From Trueperaceae bacterium (GTDB lineage Bacteria > Deinococcota > Deinococci > Deinococcales > Trueperaceae), in assembly GCA_003567075.1 (NCBI GenBank), contig PXAU01000347.1, positions 1-27,930 on the forward strand: a stretch of DNA of 27,930 nt, given 5' to 3'. The notes under the pieces are model-generated. The model was not told the origin of the DNA, did not search any database, and was given only the letters and a program-made list of their open reading frames with translations. Made by a program: the position numbers and the translations under genes. How positions within the stretch are numbered: the stretch's first letter is position 1; the number at the start of each line of letters is the position of its first letter. Below are positions 22,521-27,930 of the stretch, in pieces.

Positions 22521-23622
22521 TCAGGCGCCGGTCTCGGCAGTGACGGCGTCGCTGGCGCGCCACTCCAGGCCGGCCCAGATCAGGTCCTCGATGTCGCCGT
22601 CGAGGACCTGACCGGGATCGTGCCGCATTGCGCCCGTCCGATGGTCCTTGACGTACTGCTTGTCGAGCACGTAGCTGCGAATCTGCGAGCCCCACTCGAT
22701 CGCCTTCTGATCGCCGCGCGCCTTGAGCTGCTCCTCGCGCCGGCGCTGCTCCTCGCGTTCCCACAGCCGCGAGCGCAGCACCGTCATGGCCTTCTCGCGG
22801 TTCTTGATCTGCGACTTGCCGTCCTGGCAGGTGACGACGATCTCGTCCGGCGTCCCCGCACGGTAGACGACCCGCACCGCCGAGTCGGTGGTGTTCACGG
22901 ACTGGCCACCTGGACCCGAGGAGCGGTAGACGTCGACGCGGACGTCCTTCGGGTCGACGGCGATCTCGATGCTGTCGTCGATCTCTGGCAGCACCTCGAC
23001 CGAGGCGAAGGAGGTGTGCCGCCGGTTCTGGGCATCGAAGGGACTCACCCGCACGAGGCGGTGCACGCCTCCCTCGACCTGCAGAAGCCCGAACGCCCGC
23101 TCACCCCGAACGATGAGCTGGGCGTAGTCAACGCCGTTGGGCGCGGCGTCGTTCCCGACCGCGTCGAGCAGTTCCACCGCGAAGCCGTGGCGCTCGGCGA
23201 AGCGCTGGTACATGCGCAAGAGCATGCCGGCCCAATCCGAGGACTCGGTCCCCCCGGCACCGGGCTTGATCGTCACGATCGCAGGCCGGTCAGTGTGCTC
23301 GCCCTTGAACAGCGTCTCGCGGTAGAGCGCGTCGAGATGGGTTTCCACGCGCTGCTGCTCGGCCTCGAGTTCGGCCTGGTCGTCCTCCTCGGCCATCTCC
23401 CACAACTCGCCTAAACCGGTGACGTCGTCCTCGAGGCGGGCGAAGCCATCGACCAGCTTGCGTAGCCGCGTCGCCTCCTGGGTCACCGTCTTGGCGCGCT
23501 GCGGATCGTTCCAGAGCGTCGGGTCGTTCAGATGCGGTTCGAGCTCCTGAAGCCGCGCCTTGGCGCCGGCCAGGTCAAAGATACCCCCTGAGGGTGGCGA
23601 GTCGTTCGTGGATGCGTTCCAT
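22521..23622 (-). CDS. prfB: Peptide chain release factor 2, programmed +1 frameshift
   Basis: Recognises UGA and UAA stops and triggers peptide release. The gene is split between two frames: 15 codons from the ATG at 23622 (MERIHERLATLRGYL), then an in-frame TGA at 23575-23577, where a +1 slip continues as DLAGAKARLQELEPHL in the second frame to 22521. The product is 366 aa, the usual RF2 length. SPF in RVSPFDAQNRRHTSF reads the stop codon, and GPGGQSVNTTDSAVR carries the catalytic GGQ. SD GGAGGGAG precedes the ATG. It is divergent from cdaA and followed at 23 nt by the variant phosphoesterase, then ygfZ. Confidence 0.96.
23574..23589 (-). promoter_or_regulatory. RF2 programmed frameshift site
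   Basis: Minus strand AGGGGGTATCTTTGAC: an internal SD (AGGGGG), then the slippery CTT, the TGA stop and a C. It is the canonical autoregulatory site: low RF2 favours the slip at UGA. The 16 bases match the E. coli prfB site as I recall it. Confidence 0.97.
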
Positions 23623-23856
23623 GGCGTTCTCCCTCCGCGCCGCGCAGCGTACCCCATGCGCGCGACACGCAGCGCCCGTACCCGACGCACGGGCAGGCCG
23701 TGGTAGCATCGTCTGCCACGACGCCGTGCACGCCGTGCACCACGCGCGTAGCGGTGTACGCGCATAGCGGTGTGCGTGCCCACACCCCGCCCACGCGGCG
23801 GCCCGCCCTCTCGGTGGGTTCGCCCGTGCCAGCCAGCCCACCCGAGGAGGCGACCG
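23623..23856. promoter_or_regulatory. Divergent prfB/cdaA regulatory region with structured cdaA leader
   Basis: The minus strand carries a possible prfB -10, TACGCT (23646-23651), 23 nt before the ATG. The plus strand carries extended -10 TGGTAGCAT (hexamer 23704-23709), giving cdaA a leader of about 140 nt. The leader holds TGCACG-C-CGTGCA (23727-23739), GCGCGTA-N6-TACGCGC (23744-23763), a 9 bp tandem CGCCGTGCA (23722-23739) and an imperfect repeat of TAGCGGTGT. An SD, GAGGAGG (23844-23850), lies 6 nt before the GTG. Confidence 0.55.
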
Positions 23857-24603
23857 GTGGCCCCGCTCGACGGCTTCGGCCTGCGTGACGCGCTCGACAT
23901 CGTCATCCTGGCCGTGATCTTCTACCAGGCCTACGCGCTGCTCATCGAGTCGCGCGCGTGGAACGTGTTCCGCGGCCTGGCGGCGCTGTTGGGGCTGTGG
24001 TTCGTCGCCTCCCAGACCGGATTGGAGGCGACCCGCTTCCTCTTCGATCGGGTCGCACCCGTCGCGTTCATCGCGGTGGTGGTCGTGTTCCAACCCGAGC
24101 TGCGTGCGGCGCTGGAGCGGATGGGGCGCGGCCGCCGGCGCAGCGCCAGCGGCGGTGATCCCGTCCAGGAGATCATGACCGCGGTGCGCGACTTGGCCCA
24201 CCAGCGTGTCGGCGCCCTGATCGCCCTGCAGGGCACGACGCCGCTAGCCGACTACGGTCGCGCCGGACGCGAGCTCGGCGCGCCGGTGAGCGCTGCCTTG
24301 CTGCACACCATCTTCGCCAGCCGCGGCCCCTTGCATGACGGTGCGGTCATCGTCCGTGACGACGTCGTCACGCACGCCGGTGCCATCCTGCCGCTCTCGG
24401 ACCGCGGCGTCGACGACGGCTGGGCCGCGCGCCTCGGCACGCGTCACCGCGCCGCGCTCGGGCTGGCCGAGGTCTCGGACGCGCTCGTGATCGTGGTGAG
24501 CGAAGAACGTGGCACCGTGTCGGTGGCGCAGCACGGCGAGTTGCGCGCCGACATCGCGCCGGCTGACGTCCTCAGTACGTTGCAGGAGGTGTACGCCGCA
24601 TGA
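23857..24603 (+). CDS. cdaA: Diadenylate cyclase (c-di-AMP synthase)
   Basis: Makes c-di-AMP from two ATP at the membrane. 248 aa. Three membrane helices at about 12-30, 38-54 and 64-80 (DIVILAVIFYQAYALLIE, GLAALLGLWFVASQTG, VAFIAVVVVFQPELRAAL), then the DAC domain: DYGRAGREL, GPLHDGAVIVRDD (DGA 161-163), AILPLSDRG and LGTRHRAALGLAE (RHR 196-198). Both catalytic motifs are intact. The start is the GTG at 23857 behind a strong SD; upstream frame to 23770 is Pro/Arg-rich leader. The stop overlaps cdaR in ATGA. In Firmicutes the partner after cdaR is usually glmM; here it is def. Confidence 0.94.
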   Translation: MAPLDGFGLRDALDIVILAVIFYQAYALLIESRAWNVFRGLAALLGLWFVASQTGLEATRFLFDRVAPVAFIAVVVVFQPELRAALERMGRGRRRSASGGDPVQEIMTAVRDLAHQRVGALIALQGTTPLADYGRAGRELGAPVSAALLHTIFASRGPLHDGAVIVRDDVVTHAGAILPLSDRGVDDGWAARLGTRHRAALGLAEVSDALVIVVSEERGTVSVAQHGELRADIAPADVLSTLQEVYAA

Positions 24604-25517
24604 GCGCCCGAGAGCTGTGGCGTCGCGCCGTCGTGCACTGGCCGCGCAAGCTGGCCGCGATCGGGCTCGGGTTCATCATGTGGGCCTTCGTGTCCACCAC
24701 GGAAACGACCATCGCGCAGCGTAGCCTGCTGGTGCCCATCGAAGTCGAAGGCATCGCCGCCGATCTCGTGCCCATCGGCGTGCCGGAGGTGGCCGAAGTC
24801 ACGGTCTCTGGCCCGGGTCCACGTCTCGATCGCCTGCGGCCCGAGAGCATCGAGGCGGTGCTCGACCTGAGCGGCTTGGCGGGCGACTTCGCGGCGCCCG
24901 TGCGGGTGTCGCCGCCGCAGGGCGTGGTGCTCGAGCGGGTGACGCCAGCCGAGGTGCTCGGCATCCTCGAGCGCGTCGCCAGTCGCGAGGTACCCGTGAC
25001 GGTCGTGCACTTGGGCGCGGCCCCGACCGACGCGAAGCTGATCAGTCACGCCGAGCCCGCGACGGTGACCGTGCGTGGTCGCGGCGCGCGGCTGGAGCGC
25101 GTGGTGCAGGCGCTGGTGGCGGTGGACCCGGCGCGGGAGGAGACCGAGGCCGCGCCCTTCCCGGCCGACGCCTCTGGACGGCCCGTCGACGAGGTGACGG
25201 TGATCCCGGCACAGGTGCGCGTGCGTACCACCGCCGAGGCGCTGCTGGTGAGGCGCGAGGTGCCGCTGCGCCTGCTACCGCTGGTGGTCGGCGGCGTGAG
25301 CGACGTGCAGGCGTCGCACGAGCGCGTGCCGTTGGTGGGGCCGCCCTCGCAGCTGGAGCCGCTGCAGGAGGTCGTGGGCGCCATCGCGCTGCCGACGGAG
25401 CGTCCCGAACCCGGCCGGTATACTCTGCCCGTGAACGTGGCGACGCCGACCGGCGTCAGCCTCCTGGAGGACGTCACCGTCAGCGTGCGCTACGACGAGC
25501 CTGGCGCCGACCCGTAG
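24600..25517 (+). CDS. cdaR: CdaR/YbbR-domain regulator of CdaA
   Basis: 305 aa. A short cytoplasmic start, one membrane helix at about 17-31 (KLAAIGLGFIMWAFVS), and an extracytoplasmic part made of YbbR repeats, seen as recurring beta patterns (LLVPIEVEGI, VTVSGPGPRLDRL, VEAVLDLSGL-like, VPVTVVHLG, VTVRGRGARLERV, VPLRLLP, VPLVGPPSQLEPL). In Gram-positive bacteria CdaR binds and modulates CdaA. The 4 nt overlap with cdaA supports that partnership here. It ends 17 nt before def. Confidence 0.9.
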   Translation: MSARELWRRAVVHWPRKLAAIGLGFIMWAFVSTTETTIAQRSLLVPIEVEGIAADLVPIGVPEVAEVTVSGPGPRLDRLRPESIEAVLDLSGLAGDFAAPVRVSPPQGVVLERVTPAEVLGILERVASREVPVTVVHLGAAPTDAKLISHAEPATVTVRGRGARLERVVQALVAVDPAREETEAAPFPADASGRPVDEVTVIPAQVRVRTTAEALLVRREVPLRLLPLVVGGVSDVQASHERVPLVGPPSQLEPLQEVVGAIALPTERPEPGRYTLPVNVATPTGVSLLEDVTVSVRYDEPGADP

Positions 25518-25534
25518 CATCGACTGGAGCAAGC

Positions 25535-26317
25535 ATGATTCGACCCGTTCGAGTGTACGGCGACCCGGTTCTTCGGCGCCGGGCCCGTCCCGTGACCGAT
25601 TTCGACCAGGACCTGCGGGCCCTGGTGGCCGACATGATCGAGACCATGATCGACGCCGACGGCCTGGGGCTGGCCGCGCCCCAGATCGGCGTGAGCAAGC
25701 GCGTGTTCGTCGTCGCCGGCGCAGCTGAGGCCGAGCCGACGCGGACCGAACCCGACGCCAGCGCCACCGAGACCGGCGCTGGCGACCTCCCGACCGAGGC
25801 TGGTGGAGACGGCGTCGCGACCGACGCCAGCAGCGCAGGCGCGGAGGACGACGGTGACCGTGCGAGCGCCACGCCGGCCGGGCAAGTCGCCACGCCGGCC
25901 GGGCAGGTCGGCGGTCCTCCGAGCGACGACAGTCCCGAAGAGCAGCGCCGTCGAGCGCTCGTGTTCGTCAACCCCAGCTTCGAGGCTGCGGGCGGCCGCC
26001 AGGTCGGGATCGAAGGCTGCCTCAGCCTCCCCGGCCTCTACCACGAGTCGATCGCCCGTCACGCCGCGCTCGTCGTGCGCTACCAGGACCTCGAGGGCGT
26101 GTGGCACGAGCGCGAGGCCGAGGGCCGCTTCGCGGTGGTGCTGCAGCACGAGGCAGACCACCTCGACGGCGTGCTGTTCATCGACCGTCTCGAGCCGAAG
26201 GAGCGCTTCGCCTTCATGGACGAGCACCGCGCCGACTTGTCCCAGATGCAGCGCGATGCCAAGGCGGCCCTGCGGCGGGCGGATGGCACGCCGGCGCGCG
26301 CGAGCGAGCGGACGTGA
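25535..26317 (+). CDS. def: Peptide deformylase with a long acidic insertion
   Basis: Removes the formyl group from nascent N-terminal Met. 260 aa, against about 150-200 for common deformylases. All metal motifs are intact: GLGLAAPQIG (43-52), EGCLSLP (160-166, C162) and QHEADHLDG (204-212, H205 and H209). Residues 61-140 are an Ala/Glu/Asp/Thr/Gly-rich, probably disordered insertion between motifs 1 and 2, including the tandem ATPAGQV pair. I recall a shorter insertion at the same place in Deinococcus. The C-terminal ~45 residues form a polar helix. GGAG lies 6-9 nt before the ATG. The stop overlaps fmt, the matching formyltransferase. Confidence 0.94.
   Translation: MIRPVRVYGDPVLRRRARPVTDFDQDLRALVADMIETMIDADGLGLAAPQIGVSKRVFVVAGAAEAEPTRTEPDASATETGAGDLPTEAGGDGVATDASSAGAEDDGDRASATPAGQVATPAGQVGGPPSDDSPEEQRRRALVFVNPSFEAAGGRQVGIEGCLSLPGLYHESIARHAALVVRYQDLEGVWHEREAEGRFAVVLQHEADHLDGVLFIDRLEPKERFAFMDEHRADLSQMQRDAKAALRRADGTPARASERT
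25868..25909 (+). repeat. 21 bp tandem duplication in the def insertion
   Basis: Two 21 bp units (25868-25888, 25889-25909), differing by one A/G, each encoding ATPAGQV. In frame. Confidence 0.95.
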
Positions 26318-27291
26318 GCGAGGAGCGACGCCGCGAGCGCCTGCGGGTGGCGTTGTTCGGCTCACCCGACTTCGCGCTGCCGAGCCTGGAGCGGTTGCAC
26401 GCCGAGCACGCGCTGCAGCTGGTGGTGGCCCAACCCGACAAGCCCGCCGGCCGCGGCTTGGGCGAGCGCGCTCCGGCGGCGGCCGCGTGGGCCCGGCGCC
26501 ATGGCCTGCCGCTCGCGCAACCCGAGCGGCTCGCGCGCGACGAGGCCTTCCTGGAGCGGCTCGCCGCGCTCGAGCTCGACGTGGCGATCACCGCCGCGTA
26601 CGGCAAGTTGCTTCCCCCTCGGTTGCTCGAGATCCCGCGCCACGGTGTGCTGAACGTGCACGCCAGTTTGCTACCGAAGTACCGCGGCGCGGCGCCGGTG
26701 CAGCGGGCGTTGATCGAGGGCGAGGGCGAGACCGGCATCAGCATCATGCAGACCGAGGCCGGGCTCGACACCGGGCCGGTACGCCACGTGCTGCGCACCC
26801 CGATCGGGCCCGACGAGACCGCCGGCGAGCTCACGACCCGGCTGGCCGAGCTCGGCGCCGATGCGCTCTCGCAGGCGCTGCGGCTCTTGGCCACTGGCGC
26901 GCTTCCGAGCTACCCGCAGGACGACGCCGCGGCCACGCTCGCACCCAGGCTCACGCGGGCCGACGGGCGGGTGCGCTGGGACGTCAGCGCCGAGGCGGTG
27001 TACGCGCGTCATCGAGGCGTGACGCCGTGGCCCGGCAGCTGGTTCGAGCGTCAGCGCGGCGCCACCAGCGAGACGGTGAAGGTGCACGCGTTGCGGCCCG
27101 CGCGCCGCTCGGCGGCGACGTCGTCGGCAGCGCCCGGAACCGTCACGGCGATCGACGAGCAGGGCGTGCGCGTCGTCACCGGCGCCGGCGAGGTGCTGCT
27201 CGAGGTACTGCAATCGCCCGGCCGGCCACGCACCGACGCGGCCGCTTGGGCGCGCGGGGCGCGCCTGGTCGTGGGCGAGCGCTGTGGCTAG
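26314..27291 (+). CDS. fmt: Methionyl-tRNA formyltransferase
   Basis: Formylates initiator Met-tRNA using 10-formyl-THF. 325 aa, family-typical. RVALFGSPDFALPSLERL opens the Rossmann domain, followed by AQPDKPAGRGL (folate loop), LNVHASLLPKYRGAAPVQRA with the catalytic Asn/His region, TGISIMQTEAGLDTGPV, and the C-terminal tRNA-binding OB domain with VTPWPGSWF. The GTG start shares GTGA with the def stop; the open frame upstream belongs to the def region. It overlaps der by 8 nt. The def-fmt pair is a common bacterial arrangement. Confidence 0.95.
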   Translation: MSEERRRERLRVALFGSPDFALPSLERLHAEHALQLVVAQPDKPAGRGLGERAPAAAAWARRHGLPLAQPERLARDEAFLERLAALELDVAITAAYGKLLPPRLLEIPRHGVLNVHASLLPKYRGAAPVQRALIEGEGETGISIMQTEAGLDTGPVRHVLRTPIGPDETAGELTTRLAELGADALSQALRLLATGALPSYPQDDAAATLAPRLTRADGRVRWDVSAEAVYARHRGVTPWPGSWFERQRGATSETVKVHALRPARRSAATSSAAPGTVTAIDEQGVRVVTGAGEVLLEVLQSPGRPRTDAAAWARGARLVVGERCG

Positions 27292-27930
27292 GGTCGCGAT
27301 CGTCGGTCGCCCCAACGTGGGCAAGTCGAGCCTGTTCAACCGCCTGCTGGGGCGCCGCGAGGCGATCGTGGCGGACATCCCCGGCGTCACCCGCGACGTG
27401 AAGACGGCCGAACTGGAGACGGAGGACGGCCGCCGCTTCACGCTGCTCGACACCGGCGGCCTGTGGTCGGGCGACCGCTGGGAACAGGCGATCGCCCGAC
27501 GCGTCGCCGAGGCGCTGGACGACGTCGACCTGGTGCTGTTCTGCGTCGACGGCCGCGAAGGACCCAGCGCGGGCGACCACGAGGTGGCGTCGTTCCTGCG
27601 CTCGCGCGGCGTGCCCGTCATGCTCGTCGCCACGAAGCTCGACGATCCGCGCCACGAGGAGGACCCGGCTTTCTTCGAGTTGCACGCGCTGGGATACGGC
27701 GAGCCCTTCGTCACCGCGGCCGAGCACGCTCGCGGGACCAGCGAGCTGCTGGAGGCGATCGCGACCCGGTTGCCCGACGACGACGACGAGGCCGAGGTCG
27801 ACGCCATCCGGGTGGCGATCGTCGGCCGCCCGAACGTGGGCAAGTCGAGCATCCTCAACGCGCTCCTGGGTGAGGAGCGCGTGATCGTGTCGGACCTGCC
27901 CGGCACCACCCGAGACGCGATCGACGTGCG
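27284..27930 (+). CDS. der: GTPase Der (EngA), 3' end outside the window
   Basis: A double-GTPase that helps mature the 50S ribosomal subunit. The GTG at 27284 overlaps fmt by 8 nt; the frame is open to the last base, 215 codons plus 2 nt. G domain 1: VARVAIVGRPNVGKSSLFNR (1-20), then the P.GVTRD switch I region, LDTGGLW, and ATKLDD where NKxD is usual (Thr for Asn). After an acidic linker (PDDDDEAEVD) the second G domain begins with VAIVGRPNVGKSSILN, PGTTRDAID. The two tandem GRPNVGKS P-loops are diagnostic. The KH-like C-terminal domain lies outside the window. Confidence 0.95.
   Translation, partial: MARVAIVGRPNVGKSSLFNRLLGRREAIVADIPGVTRDVKTAELETEDGRRFTLLDTGGLWSGDRWEQAIARRVAEALDDVDLVLFCVDGREGPSAGDHEVASFLRSRGVPVMLVATKLDDPRHEEDPAFFELHALGYGEPFVTAAEHARGTSELLEAIATRLPDDDDEAEVDAIRVAIVGRPNVGKSSILNALLGEERVIVSDLPGTTRDAIDV

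Noticed and set aside
22521..23622. prfB as a frameshifted pseudogene or sequencing error
   Set aside because: The break is exactly at the canonical AGGGGG...CTTTGAC programmed site and the joined product is full length.
23726..23767. 13-codon His-containing leader peptide before cdaA (GTG start)
   Set aside because: No SD, and the distance from the -10 (16 nt) does not fit the leaderless rule. It is noted only as part of the leader finding.
23722..23790. CRISPR-like array
   Set aside because: The repeats are 9-16 bp, imperfect and without unique spacers.
1..27930. Mobile elements, prophage, toxin-antitoxin or defence genes
   Set aside because: No transposase, integrase, terminal repeats or defence-type domains seen in any frame; every gap over 80 bp was read.

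Overview
The window is very GC-rich bacterial chromosome: 27 protein genes (the last cut by the window edge), one 31-codon leader ORF and one tRNA gene, packed with short or overlapping gaps. I see no phage, transposon, plasmid or CRISPR sequence. Three things suggest Deinococcota (Deinococcus, Truepera or Thermus relatives): GC-rich housekeeping content, many genes with a -10 hexamer 6-8 nt before the start codon and no Shine-Dalgarno (SD), and a peptide deformylase with an internal insertion. That placement is inference; there is no 16S here.

Left part (1-8.5 kb): pgl (6-phosphogluconolactonase) converges on glgP (alpha-glucan phosphorylase); both serve glucose and glycogen use. Next come a secreted protein of unknown function and, tail-to-tail, a TolB-like/PEGA exported protein. 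A metallophosphoesterase gene is coupled to holB (DNA polymerase III delta'). holB faces a ricT/PSP1 gene, the same partners that neighbour each other in Firmicutes.

Middle (8.4-19.5 kb): a minus-strand operon of a soluble histidine kinase with a pseudo-receiver, rnhB and ricT lies back-to-back with a large membrane protein carrying two VWA domains. Then, on the minus strand, come a LON-domain gene and truD; tRNA-Asp with its own promoter and hairpin; a UbiA-family prenyltransferase; a DUF512 PDZ/radical-SAM protein; and a histone-deacetylase-family hydrolase preceded by an unknown 158-aa gene. Divergent from that is a 31-codon leader ORF overlapping a coiled-coil/zinc-ribbon gene.

Right part (19.6-27.9 kb): a minus-strand block of prfB (RF2, with the programmed +1 frameshift), a metallophosphoesterase with incomplete metal motifs, ygfZ, and a LysM/M23 peptidase. 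Divergent from prfB is the run cdaA-cdaR-def-fmt-der: c-di-AMP synthesis, Met-tRNA formylation and deformylation, and ribosome assembly.

Most of this is ordinary core genome. The parts that merit a second look are the leaderless promoters with fixed spacing, the leader ORF, promoter boxes built into neighbouring stop codons, four 18-21 bp tandem duplications, an acidic insertion in peptide deformylase, an apparent Asp-to-Glu change at the RNase HII active site, and the structured leader before cdaA.
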